NCBI GenBank assembly: GCA_023443625.1
Contig: JAEZTQ010000088.1
Span: 1 to 64,000 of the forward strand
Origin: Bacillota bacterium
Lineage (GTDB): Bacteria > Bacillota_A > Clostridia > Lachnospirales > Lachnospiraceae
Length of the DNA stretch: 64,000 nucleotides
Direction of reading: 5' to 3'
In this document: positions 1 to 7,662 of the stretch, piece by piece
How the letters are laid out: the number at the start of each line of letters is the position of its first letter
Numbering within the stretch: position 1 is the first letter of the stretch
Notes under the pieces: model-generated
Told to the model about the DNA's origin: nothing
Databases searched by the model: none
Seen by the model: only the letters and a program-made list of their open reading frames with translations
Made by a program: the position numbers and the translations under genes

Positions 1-117
1 GAGCATTGTTTTGCCATGCTGTCAAGGGCGGCGGTAGCATGCCAAAAAACTATATCTAGCAATTTTCAAGGTTCTGAATGAGCCTATTTTTTAGGCTACG
101 GGTTTTCATACGTTACT

Positions 118-711
118 TTACACTACCGAACGGTCATTACTTGCTCTTAATATGTCAATAAACCAATCCGTTTCCGGATAAGGCATTTCAGGATTAAGGG
201 CAATCATTTCTACATAGGCTTGTATAGAAAGCCAAAATGCCATTGTTAAAGCCATAGGATTTCCCCTACGAATGCTTCCTTGATGTTGACCTTCTTCAAT
301 AGTAATAACTGATTTTGTAATAACATCATTTTGTTTTAGTGCTTCTTTTATATGACTGGGTAAGTTTTGATTACGCTGTGCTTGACTTATTAGAATAAAT
401 AATTCTGCATAATAATGTTCCGATTTAACCATATCAAAAATATGATTTGTTGATTTAACAAAGAAATCAATAGGTGTATCATATTGTGGAAAGTATTGTC
501 CAGTACGCCCTGATAGTGCAATGTTAATTAATTCCTCATGTAAAAGTTCAACTGATTTAAAATAGTGGTATAGCAGACCAAGGCTCATTCCTGCCTTTTC
601 TGCAATATCGTTTATTTTTGTTGCTTCATAACCTTTGCGAATGAAAAGATGCAGACCTGCTTTCAAAATATCTTGTCTTCGCTGCTCTTTTTGTTCATTT
701 CTTTTTGTCAA
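118..711 (-). CDS. TetR/AcrR family transcriptional regulator
   Basis: This is a DNA-binding repressor of the TetR family, about 197 residues. The N-terminal helix-turn-helix is clear (ILKAGLHLFIRKGYEATKI followed by IAEKAGMSLGLLYHYFKS), and the remainder is an all-helical ligand-binding domain that cannot be matched to a ligand. I prefer a TTG start at 711 because a GGAGGAG ribosome binding site lies just upstream; a longer in-frame ATG exists at 747 but has no comparable site. The gene stands alone. Its target is unknown: the neighbouring genes read the other way and look like toxin-immunity remnants. Family assignment is secure, function is not. Confidence 0.9.
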   Translation of the reverse strand: MTKRNEQKEQRRQDILKAGLHLFIRKGYEATKINDIAEKAGMSLGLLYHYFKSVELLHEELINIALSGRTGQYFPQYDTPIDFFVKSTNHIFDMVKSEHYYAELFILISQAQRNQNLPSHIKEALKQNDVITKSVITIEEGQHQGSIRRGNPMALTMAFWLSIQAYVEMIALNPEMPYPETDWFIDILRASNDRSVV

Positions 712-765
712 CTCATGCTCCTCCAATTTTATTAAAAATAATTTCATTGAAAATATTTTTAATAA

Positions 766-794
766 AATATATCATCTTTCAATAGTAAAGTCAA
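766..794 (-). promoter_or_regulatory. Promoter of the TetR gene
   Basis: On the minus strand TTGACT (789-794) is separated by 17 bp from TATATT (766-771), a good sigma-A type promoter about 55 bp upstream of the TTG start of the TetR gene. Seen directly; not tested. Confidence 0.55.
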
Positions 795-843
795 TGGCAT
801 TAATTAATGTACACTAAACGAGCTAAAAACCTTAAATCTCCGG

Positions 844-913
844 ATAACCCAAAGGGGTTATTTAATTGTCAGCATAAATGGAGCACAATAGCTTTATTAG
901 CTGTTGTACTCCA
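844..913. other. Intergenic region with two hairpins
   Basis: Between the TetR gene and the first plus-strand gene fragment there are about 290 bp without a gene. It contains a small hairpin with arms ATAACCC/GGGTTAT (844-861) and an imperfect 14-bp stem (879-892 with 900-913). Neither has a strong T-run, so they are weak terminator candidates or remnants of mobile DNA. Nothing else recognised. Confidence 0.35.
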
Positions 914-1086
914 TGGAAAAAGATCTATCTGGAAGAACATATTTAAAAAATTTTAAGATTTTTCAATTTTAAAAATAGAGTATGGTTATTTATTCCATAG
1001 TATGGTAATATAACTATCATTTAACTTTTTTCGTCATTTTATTCTTTATAATGTATTGATTCATGGAATACTATAAAGTGGATTGG

Positions 1087-1282
1087 ATGGATATTTTTAA
1101 AAAATTTATGACTTACCAACATTATATGGAGTAAATGAAATGATATCACCAAGTGAATTCGTGAAGAAATGGAAGACAATATGGAAAGAAGCATTATTTG
1201 GAGATATAAGTATCTTGGCAGGATTACTGAAAATAAGCACGATAAGAAGGTTTTGGACGAATACCTTGATAAGGAGAAATAG
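1087..1282 (+). pseudogene. Decayed small gene with two frameshifts
   Basis: A coherent reading frame of about 65 codons can be rebuilt only by assuming two frameshifts. It starts MDIFKK at 1087, shifts in an A-run near 1098-1104 into a frame reading LPTLYGVNEMISPSEFVKKW, and shifts again near 1217-1222 into a frame ending KKVLDEYLDKEK and a stop at 1280-1282. The continuous charged sequence across the joins makes a real former gene likely. It lies 34 bp before the helical-repeat gene and resembles small genes of immunity clusters in position and size, but no family is recognised. Confidence 0.5.
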
Positions 1283-1316
1283 GGTGTGATGAAATAGTAA
1301 AGTAAGGGGCAAATGT

Positions 1317-2153
1317 ATGGACTATTATGTTTTTAATGAAAATAACTGCCGGCAAAAAGTGACTGACGAACAACTGGATACTGCATTTTTGCAAAAGGAT
1401 GAGTTACCGGTACACATCATTGCGGGGATGGGGGCAGCGAAAGCAGTCAAATACCTTCCCAGACTGAAGGAAGCGCTTTATTATGAAAAGCGGAGATCAA
1501 GACACGAAGCGATATACAGTATATTTGGTATTGAGGACAAGGAAGTTATTTCGATTTTAAAACAAAAAGAGAGCTGCTTAACTGTGGAGGAGTTAAATGC
1601 CGATGGGAGTGAGAAAGCTTTTCTTCAAGCTTTGATCATACGTCTTGAGGGTGGCTCAAGTGCTGTTAGGACGGCGTTTTTTGATCCTTGTGTAAATACT
1701 CTTGTAAGATACCGAATTATGTTTATGTATTACTCCCATTTCACTATGGTACTTGAGGATCTTCACTTTTTGATCGATGCTTTGGAAGCCTTCGCTCGTA
1801 GAGAAGAAGGCTGGATTCAAGCATTGAATAAGGATGATTATACAGATGCTGTTATTCAAGGAGTCGAAGCTGTAAGTAAGGCTATGGAAAGTTATAATTT
1901 GCTGGAGCATTTATCCTGTGATTATTATAGCAAATTAGCTGTAACAGGTAAAAAATTATTAGAAATGAAGCTGGATCCTATTGTGAAGGAAACGATTGCA
2001 GAATTTTCAAAAGGATTACCACCTTCCTATGCCTATTCCATGCTTGAGCCTATTATGAATGGTAAAGCGAGGGGGGATGTTAAAAGAGAGCTTAATAAGT
2101 CCCTTGCATTTCTGGCGAAGATGAGAGAGAAAAAAGAGGAAAAAGAGGAATAG
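1317..2153 (+). CDS. Helical-repeat (HEAT-like) protein, putative immunity protein
   Basis: A 278-residue cytosolic protein, almost certainly all-helical. Residues 35-75 (AAKAVKYLPRLKEALYYEKR and onwards) look like HEAT-type helical pairs, and the C-terminus ends in a very basic-acidic tail (MREKKEEKEE). No signal peptide, membrane segment or catalytic motif is visible. It precedes a DUF7716-like gene and is followed within a few kb by a SUKH gene, a setting typical of polymorphic-toxin immunity genes, so an immunity role is inferred from context. The stop codon falls just before a GAAGAAAAA tandem repeat that, after a -1 frameshift, would continue in frame into the next gene. The start ATG at 1317 has a GGGGCA-type upstream site. 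Function unknown. Confidence 0.6.
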   Translation: MDYYVFNENNCRQKVTDEQLDTAFLQKDELPVHIIAGMGAAKAVKYLPRLKEALYYEKRRSRHEAIYSIFGIEDKEVISILKQKESCLTVEELNADGSEKAFLQALIIRLEGGSSAVRTAFFDPCVNTLVRYRIMFMYYSHFTMVLEDLHFLIDALEAFARREEGWIQALNKDDYTDAVIQGVEAVSKAMESYNLLEHLSCDYYSKLAVTGKKLLEMKLDPIVKETIAEFSKGLPPSYAYSMLEPIMNGKARGDVKRELNKSLAFLAKMREKKEEKEE

Positions 2154-2188
2154 AAGAAAAAGAAGAAAAAGAAGAAAAAGAAGAAAAA
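2153..2188 (+). repeat. Tandem repeat, four copies of GAAGAAAAA
   Basis: Four perfect 9-bp units run from 2153 to 2188, immediately after the TAG stop of the helical-repeat gene and 28 bp before the ATG of the next gene. In the frame of the downstream gene the repeat codes for Glu-Glu-Lys units and is open into METEK. Because the unit is a multiple of three, copy-number changes would not alter frame, but the A-runs could slip. Confidence 0.9.
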
Positions 2189-2215
2189 GAATATCTTGAT
2201 TTGGAGGAAAGCAAA

Positions 2216-2560
2216 ATGGAAACTGAGAAATGTGTCAGAACGTCCATAAGTCTGGAACAGCTATTTAAATTGGATACTGATTTGCTCGAGGAATATGACC
2301 TATATGTCAAAGAGGATATGGTAGAATTTGATAAAAATACAATCGTGTACTTAGATGATCCTCTGGATGTAGATGATGATACGGAGGATGAAATTTATCC
2401 AAGCTTTGCAGAGGAGCTTGATTTACAATGGCTTTTATCTGGTCAGGTTATTAACGATATTATTGTAAACACACAGCATCAATTACCCAATCCTACTGTG
2501 AAGGATTATATTATAAACTTAATTTATTATAATGAAAACGATTGCTTTTTTACTTTTTAA
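2216..2560 (+). CDS. DUF7716-like acidic protein, putative immunity protein
   Basis: A 114-residue acidic protein. The pattern of an Asp-rich central stretch (VYLDDPLDVDDDTEDEIYP), a hydrophobic helix, an N-P-T-V segment (LPNPTVKDYIINLIYY) and the C-terminal YYNENDCFFTF closely resembles proteins I know as DUF7716, which are commonly found next to toxin or immunity genes. The assignment is from memory of the pattern, so moderate. ATG 2216 is chosen over an upstream TTG (2201) because GGAGG at 2203-2207 lies at ideal spacing. It may be co-transcribed with the preceding helical-repeat gene; the frame is open backwards through the GAAGAAAAA repeat, which suggests a former or occasional fusion. 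Confidence 0.5.
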   Translation: METEKCVRTSISLEQLFKLDTDLLEEYDLYVKEDMVEFDKNTIVYLDDPLDVDDDTEDEIYPSFAEELDLQWLLSGQVINDIIVNTQHQLPNPTVKDYIINLIYYNENDCFFTF

Positions 2561-2604
2561 TCCATGAGGCATCAATTTCGTTTCATCAAGCGTGCACGTA
2601 GGGA

Positions 2605-2811
2605 ATGCATAATGTCGCTATAGGAAAGGCAACCATTACAGCCTCTGTAAATAAAAAGGATTATAAGTGTACTGTCACTGTAAAGAGGGAAAGCAGTATC
2701 AAGCCTCTTGAGGATATAGTAAAAGATATCAAGACAAATTATGGTACAGATAAAGTGTGTAAATTACTAAGTGATGAATTCGATATGGGAAAGGAAAAAA
2801 ATAATGAATAA
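2605..2811 (+). pseudogene. Remnant of a BIG2 (bacterial Ig-like) domain protein
   Basis: The short frame reads IGKATITASVNKKDYKCTVTVK, the last strands of a bacterial Ig-like group 2 domain, then about 45 residues of charged tail (SIKPLEDIVKDIKTNYGTDK and so on). A TAG stop sits directly before the first ATG, and no ribosome binding site or signal peptide is present, so this is the 3' end of a larger surface or secreted protein whose 5' part is lost. In an immunity cluster it could be the C-terminal end of a former toxin-bearing protein; that is inference. The end overlaps the next gene by 8 bp. Confidence 0.5.
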
Positions 2812-3313
2812 CATAAACAGAGATATAAGCATTGACATAGATGGTTTGGGAGTTGCACTTTACTCTCCGGGTATGGTAACAGATATTGCAGTCGGAAATA
2901 ATTTTTTGATGCAAGAGTTTAATCATCCTGCTGATATTGGAGAGCACATACGAAAAGGTGATATAACTGCTTTCTGCACTGGGACACCCGGACAATTTGA
3001 ACTGCGCTTTAGAAGTGGATATCCCGATGAAATCATAAACAAGGAATATCCTGTATCTATACGACTTGGACTTCAAGTTAAGGGCGGAAAAATCCATGTT
3101 ATTGATTTGTATTGGCTTATGGAATTTACCACAGAATGTCCGCAGGAACAAGTAATAGAAGTCAAAGATGGCTTCTATCATATCACGGCACTCACCAGAA
3201 AGCCGAATTCCGGAAGGTGGGGAGATAATCAGTCAATCTTTATCTATCTCAATGAACTCCCCGAAATGCCAGAATTAGCATGGGATGGGGCACCACCATT
3301 GTTTACTGAATAG
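2804..3313 (+). CDS. Hypothetical acidic protein, possible immunity protein
   Basis: A 169-residue protein I cannot place in a family. It is rich in predicted beta strands, acidic, without signal peptide or membrane segments, and has a Trp- and Pro-rich C-terminus (LAWDGAPPLFTE). The start at ATG 2804 is supported by GGAAAGG about 10 bp upstream; an earlier in-frame start at 2771 would overlap the preceding remnant. Position between a DUF7716-like gene and a SUKH gene makes an immunity function the best guess, purely from context. Confidence 0.5.
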   Translation: MNNINRDISIDIDGLGVALYSPGMVTDIAVGNNFLMQEFNHPADIGEHIRKGDITAFCTGTPGQFELRFRSGYPDEIINKEYPVSIRLGLQVKGGKIHVIDLYWLMEFTTECPQEQVIEVKDGFYHITALTRKPNSGRWGDNQSIFIYLNELPEMPELAWDGAPPLFTE

Positions 3314-3442
3314 TGGAAGCTTATGAGCATTTGCTTCCCGGAGTTTGGACAGTATCTCTATATATGCTGTGAGGAAAGATAGACAAGGAAATTGCTGTAT
3401 ACTTTTATTGTATTTCTATTAAAAAAGTTAGGAGAGTAAAAT

Positions 3443-3982
3443 ATGTCTCTAGATAGATTAATAAATGTATTAAAGCCTCCAGCGAATCCAACAAAGACTG
3501 GTAACATTATAGGATGGTCTGAATTGGAGACTGCGCTAGGAGTATCCTTACCCCAGGATTATAAATATTATATTAGCACTTATGGCACCGGCGGGATTGA
3601 TAATTTTATTTGGGTTCTAACTCCATTTGATCAGGATGAAAATGTTAATTTTCTTGTACGTTCAGAAGTGATTCGAGAGGCTTATCTGGAATCGAAACAG
3701 CAATTCCCTGAGGATTTTAAACATTGCGTATTTCCGGAAGTCGGAGGAATCCTTCCGTGGGGGTATACAGACAATGGTGATGAGCTTTATTGGAAGACAA
3801 ATGAAGATGAAAAAATGTGGACAACTATAATCTATGAAAGCAGGTCATCGCAGTATTATGAATATCCAATGTCTATGACAGAGTTTTTATTTGGGATCGT
3901 ATCAAGAAATCTGGTGTGTGATGCTTTTCCAGAAGATTTTCCATGTGAAGACCCTGAATTTCTATCGGTGGATGTTGAGTAG
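3443..3982 (+). CDS. SMI1/KNR4 (SUKH) family immunity protein
   Basis: A 179-residue protein of the SUKH superfamily, whose bacterial members act as immunity proteins against contact-dependent or polymorphic toxins. The diagnostic features are the N-terminal WSELETALGVSLPQDYKYY segment, the following Y-G-T-G-G-I-D turn, and the middle GGILPWGYTDNGDELYWKT strand motif. An A-GGAGAG ribosome binding site precedes the ATG. No cognate toxin is visible nearby, so it is an orphan immunity gene. It ends the run of putative immunity genes begun at 1317. Confidence 0.85.
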   Translation: MSLDRLINVLKPPANPTKTGNIIGWSELETALGVSLPQDYKYYISTYGTGGIDNFIWVLTPFDQDENVNFLVRSEVIREAYLESKQQFPEDFKHCVFPEVGGILPWGYTDNGDELYWKTNEDEKMWTTIIYESRSSQYYEYPMSMTEFLFGIVSRNLVCDAFPEDFPCEDPEFLSVDVE

Positions 3983-4048
3983 GGGGGGATATTTATCTTA
4001 TCCTATGGAAGGTTTGGTTTTACTTTGTTCAATTAGGTCAAATCAGAA

Positions 4049-4108
4049 ATGGTGTAAACGAAAATGCAGTTCACTGGAAAGTCAAAACTGCTTTTTCGTT
4101 TACACCAT
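4049..4108. repeat. Long inverted repeat, remnant of a mobile element
   Basis: Two 23-bp arms (4049-4071 and 4086-4108) are reverse complements with one mismatch, separated by 14 bp. The arms contain GGTGTAAACGAAAA. There is no T-run, so it is not a normal terminator. The right arm abuts the point where a permease gene fragment begins, which suggests the tips of an internally deleted insertion sequence or a MITE. No convincing target duplication was found. Confidence 0.6.
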
Positions 4109-4109
4109 C

Positions 4110-4409
4110 ATCATTGATTATATTTTAACTGTTGCAGTAAGTATATCATCATCTACAGCGGCCCTTGTTTCTGCATTTCCTTCTTGGGGGAATTATAAAG
4201 TTGCAATATCATTATTATGTGTCGCATTTATAACATTAATTAATCTAAGAGGAGCAAGAGAGGCATCCAAGATTTTTGGTTTGCCAACTTACATTTTTAT
4301 TTTCTCTATGATAGCACTTATTGCTACCGGATTTTTTAAGTTCGTAACAGGATCATTAACACCTATTTCTTATAGCACTCCAATCTTACCTGCAGAGACT
4401 GTTCAATAG
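4110..4409 (+). pseudogene. Internal fragment of an APC-family amino acid permease
   Basis: About 100 codons of an APC superfamily permease survive. The sequence IDYILTVAVSISSSTAALVS, then ITLINLRGAREASKIFGLPT and a hydrophobic segment, matches the middle transmembrane helices of YdaO/PotE-like transporters. The N-terminal third is missing, cut at the right arm of the inverted repeat, and the frame stops at TAG 4407-4409 after PAETVQ, so the C-terminal half is also gone. It cannot be functional. Confidence 0.7.
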
Positions 4410-4435
4410 TTGAAGCATTCCTTAACTAGAGCCAC

Positions 4436-4679
4436 GTGGTCATGGAAATAATTAATTTAACCTTGAGTGAAGATGCTGAAAATTTTATGCCGTTTCAACT
4501 TTTTTGTAATAAAGCATATTGCGTCTATTCAAAAATGAGCTTTGAAAATGAAAGGATAAAATATGGAATTATATCTATGTGGGCAAAAGTGCATGGTATA
4601 GCTGCAGTTTTCATCAATAAAAAACATTGTAAAGGATTTTGAGTGGGAAGATGTATTGGATAAAATATTGGTTGATTAA
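4436..4679 (+). pseudogene. C-terminal remnant of a TetR-family regulator
   Basis: The frame from 4436 reads FQLFCNKAYCVYSKMSFENE and IISMWAKVHGIAAVFINKK, typical of the ligand-binding C-terminal domain of a TetR subfamily. Near 4620 it shifts: the original continuation is NIVKDFEWEDVLDKILVD ending with TAA at 4677-4679. The N-terminal DNA-binding part is missing. A truncated, frameshifted regulator remnant next to the permease scrap. Confidence 0.7.
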
Positions 4680-4964
4680 AAAAGAAAGGTAAAGATTATG
4701 TGGGTTTTAGGATTCGCAACCTTATATTAAGCGAAGATTGAGCATACGGTAATATGGGATATAATACCAAGATATGAAAAATTATTCCTTATTACATAAT
4801 AAGATAATTGTTGTATGGGCCACTGGCTCAAATCCAGGAAGAAAAGAAAGTTTAAGATAACCAAAATGAAAAACAGTAAAGTAAAAAAGAAATATATGAT
4901 ATAATAAAAAAAATCACCTATGAAATTTACATTGAAATTTTGAGAAGCAAGGGGGGAAAACAAT

Positions 4965-5786
4965 TTGATTATTAAAAATGACAAGCAATTCAATATGTTT
5001 CCCTCACATGTGGGGCTGAGAAAATATATTCTATATTACAACATCATATTTCCAGCGTGGGATACCTTCATGGCTCACTATACACTTATGCCTAATGCTT
5101 GTGGAACATTGTCGCTTGCCTTCGATGGAACCGCTGTAATTGCTGAACTATGGGGAGCATCTCTAACCCCTTTTTTGTTAGGGATGGAACCTAATAGTTA
5201 CCATGTCCTATTGCTTATTCAACTTTCACCCTATGGTTTGTATCAAATCACACGCCAGAGCCAAGCGGAGTTTGCGGACAAGCGCCTTTTGCTTGCAGAC
5301 ATCGACAAGGAGCTTTTCAATTCCTTGCACCAAGCCTTTGTAATGTCTAAAACCGTAATAGAATTGGTAAATACTTGCGATAAAATTTTACATAAGCGTA
5401 TGGAAAATCACGTTGTTTCGGATGCTTTGTTATTAGCGTCCACAGTGATTTCTGATAGTCATGGACAAGTACAAGTGAAAGAAGTTGCCCGACAATCCGG
5501 TTATAGCGAGCGACAGCTAAACCGCTTGTTTCTTACACAAATCGGAATGAATATTAAAAACTATTCACGTTTAACCCGCTTTAACTATGTGTTAAAGCAC
5601 ATGGGGACATCGCCTTGCTTTTTTGCCGCATTGTCACAACAAGCCGGATATTTCGACCAAGCTCATCTTGATAAAGATTTCAAAGCGATTAGTGGTATTA
5701 CCCCTCAAAAATATTTGAAAATCATGTCGGATTTTTACTATGACGGAATGGAGATATACGATATAATTTCCTCAAAGGAGGAATGA
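4965..5786 (+). CDS. AraC family transcriptional regulator
   Basis: A 273-residue activator with a C-terminal pair of helix-turn-helix motifs of the AraC type (VKEVARQSGYSERQLNRLF about residues 173-191 and LSQQAGYFDQAHLDKDFK about 224-241, followed by GITPQKYL). The N-terminal half resembles the DUF6597-type sensing domain seen in AraC proteins paired with small-molecule enzymes. The start is probably TTG 4965, placed after a run of six G residues at good spacing. The downstream VOC gene begins 3 bp after the stop, so the two form an operon. Confidence 0.88.
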   Translation: MIIKNDKQFNMFPSHVGLRKYILYYNIIFPAWDTFMAHYTLMPNACGTLSLAFDGTAVIAELWGASLTPFLLGMEPNSYHVLLLIQLSPYGLYQITRQSQAEFADKRLLLADIDKELFNSLHQAFVMSKTVIELVNTCDKILHKRMENHVVSDALLLASTVISDSHGQVQVKEVARQSGYSERQLNRLFLTQIGMNIKNYSRLTRFNYVLKHMGTSPCFFAALSQQAGYFDQAHLDKDFKAISGITPQKYLKIMSDFYYDGMEIYDIISSKEE

Positions 5787-5789
5787 AAA

Positions 5790-6260
5790 ATGAAATATCA
5801 AGGTTGTCTTTTAGCGGTTAAGGATATATCCGCTTCTAAGCATTTTTATGAAAAGGTGCTTCATCAAAACGCCATAATGGATATTGGCGTACATGTAACC
5901 TTTGAGGGCTTTTCTCTGCAACAAGGATATGCTGAACTCGTTGGATTAGCAGTCGATAGTGTGAAAAAACAGTCACACAACTTTCAAGTTTATTTTGAAG
6001 TAGAGGATTTAGACAAAGTGTATGCCGAAATGAAAAGCATATCCGACTTGCAATGGGTACATGAAATAAAGGAATACCCGTGGGGGCAGCGTGACATTCG
6101 GGTATATGATCCGGACAAGCATATTGTGGAGATTGCAGAGGATATGAATACCGTTATCAAACGCTTTTTTAGTCAGGGCATGTCGGCTGAGGAAGTTGCC
6201 AAGCGCACTATGTTTCCCCTGGACGTCGTGAAGCAGTATGCGTCGTACTTTGATAAATGA
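5790..6260 (+). CDS. VOC (glyoxalase/bleomycin resistance) family protein
   Basis: A 156-residue protein. Residues 1-115 form a vicinal-oxygen-chelate fold (LLAVKDISASKHFYEKVLHQ at the start; YPWGQRDIRVYDPDKHIVEI at the end), used by dioxygenases, lyases and drug-binding proteins. Of the expected metal ligands, the C-terminal Glu of HIVEI is present. The last 40 residues add a small helical extension resembling a helix-turn-helix (FSQGMSAEEVAKRTMFPLDV). AAAGGAGG inside the end of the AraC gene is its ribosome binding site, so expression is tied to that regulator. Substrate unknown. Confidence 0.85.
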   Translation: MKYQGCLLAVKDISASKHFYEKVLHQNAIMDIGVHVTFEGFSLQQGYAELVGLAVDSVKKQSHNFQVYFEVEDLDKVYAEMKSISDLQWVHEIKEYPWGQRDIRVYDPDKHIVEIAEDMNTVIKRFFSQGMSAEEVAKRTMFPLDVVKQYASYFDK

Positions 6261-6379
6261 CACATGACGGTTTGGTAAGTCAAAGCCGCTATTTTGCTCT
6301 GAACATATAAAGAATTATAACGAAATGGGTGTTGAGCCTTGTTTACGCCAATAAACCCGACAAATAAGGGAGGATGCCT

Positions 6380-7102
6380 ATGAACTGGGAGCCGTGGACA
6401 GGTTGTTACAAAATAAGTGATGGCTGCACAAATTGTTATTTTTACGGGCCACATGCGAAAGGCTACGGTCAAAATACAATACAAAAAAATGATAAATTTG
6501 ATTGGCCTATAAGGAAAACTGCAAAGGGCGAATACAACATTAAAGGAAACAAAATTCTTGCCACCTGTTTTGCAACGGACTTTTTTCTTCCCGAAGCGGA
6601 TGAATGGCGTAAAGAAGTTTGGTCTTTCATCAAGGAAAGAAGGGACATAGATTTTTTGATTTTGACAAAGCGAATTGACCGTTTCCTTGTATCACTTCCA
6701 TCAGATTGGGGCGCAGGATATGACAATGTGAATATTGGATGTACTATCGAAAATCAAAAATTAGCAGATTATAGACTTCCATTATTCTTATCTTATCCGA
6801 TAAAGCGGCGTTTTATAGCCTGTGCCCCACTTTTAGAAGGGATAGATTTAACACCCTATCTACATGGAGTAGACCATGTTACAGTTGGCGGCGAAACGGG
6901 GCGAGACGCTCGTGAATGTGATTATGACTGGGTGCTTAATATCCGTGAACAATGCATAAAAGCAAATGTAACATTTTGGTTTAAAAATACAGGCTCATTT
7001 TTTAAGCGTGACGGTGTAGTGGAAAAAATAAATCCATTTAAGCAAACCGGTATAGCGAAAGAGCTTGGTATTAATATTTTAGATGGAAAAAGATTGTTTT
7101 GA
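6380..7102 (+). CDS. DUF5131 family protein (phage Gp37/Gp68-like)
   Basis: A 240-residue protein of the DUF5131 family. The N-terminus WEPWTGCYKISDGCTNCY carries the conserved C-x6-C-x2-C cluster, followed by a TIM-barrel-like sequence with the conserved VNIGCTIENQ and VGGETGRDAR segments. The family looks like a radical-SAM relative, and members occur in phages and genomic islands; biochemical function is not established. I choose ATG 6380 because GGGAGG (6368-6373) is 6 bp upstream, while the earlier ATG at 6374 touches it. It stands alone and ends before a hairpin terminator. Confidence 0.85.
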   Translation: MNWEPWTGCYKISDGCTNCYFYGPHAKGYGQNTIQKNDKFDWPIRKTAKGEYNIKGNKILATCFATDFFLPEADEWRKEVWSFIKERRDIDFLILTKRIDRFLVSLPSDWGAGYDNVNIGCTIENQKLADYRLPLFLSYPIKRRFIACAPLLEGIDLTPYLHGVDHVTVGGETGRDARECDYDWVLNIREQCIKANVTFWFKNTGSFFKRDGVVEKINPFKQTGIAKELGINILDGKRLF

Positions 7103-7169
7103 TAGAATCTATCGTTCATAAATTTTAACAATTTTTTATCATTCAACAGAATATTTAGAAGTCATAACG

Positions 7170-7209
7170 ACCGCTTATTTTCAAGCTTTATGAAGATAGG
7201 CGGTATTTT
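7170..7209 (+). terminator. Terminator after the DUF5131 gene
   Basis: Arms ACCGCTTAT (7170-7178) and ATAGGCGGT (7196-7204) pair with one G-U, followed by ATTTTATTA. Plausible intrinsic terminator. Confidence 0.6.
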
Positions 7210-7320
7210 ATTACAAACAAGAGTGATGTAATGATGTAATAACTAATTCCCAATAATTTACATCATTATGGAATTGTAAGTCAAGAAAGTGAGTAAATCT
7301 ATCTGCAGATATATATATTA

Positions 7321-7479
7321 ATAAACAATGATAAGCATGTTTTGAAGGTTTTATTGCTTATAAATTGCTCGGATGGTAAAACAAAATCAGACTTGGGGGG
7401 ACCCATTGCCGCAAATGCTATGATTGTTCTTGTTTCAATTGTAACCGTTGCGATATACAACAAAAGAACAGGCGAATAG
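7321..7479 (+). other. Possible membrane-protein tail remnant in a 560-bp gap
   Basis: The gap 7103-7662 has no complete gene. One frame ends DLGGPIAANAMIVLVSIVTV AIYNKRTGE and a stop at 7477-7479, reading like the last membrane segment of a transporter, but the upstream part has no recognisable domain or start. Near the end, a G-A-rich inverted repeat with GAGGCGAA (about 7600) and TTCGTCTC (about 7640) lies between this region and the convergent MFS gene and may terminate transcription. Confidence 0.3.
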
Positions 7480-7662
7480 TATAAGCATTACATGAAGTTC
7501 AGATTAACAATTTACACCCACAAGCAATTACTAAATATACAAATGCTAAATGCACTAGGATATAAAACTCTGGTGCTTTTATTTTATAGGAACTCAAAGA
7601 GGCGAAGTCTTTGGTCAACTTATGATCGATAGTATTCGTCTCTTTTTAAATTTAAACGTTTT

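Noticed and set aside
2130..2136. Canonical -1 slippery heptamer A-AAA-AAG
   Set aside because: The sequence AAAAAAG is present but the reading phase is AAA-AAA-G, not A-AAA-AAG, so classic tandem slippage is not supported.
3443..4409. Single fused SUKH-permease gene
   Set aside because: An overlapping frame links the two regions, but SUKH and permease homologies lie in different frames and are separated by the inverted repeat.
4727..4993. Hydrophobic minus-strand frame of about 88 codons
   Set aside because: Phe/Ile-rich frame from AT-rich intergenic DNA with no ribosome binding site; overlaps the start of the AraC gene.
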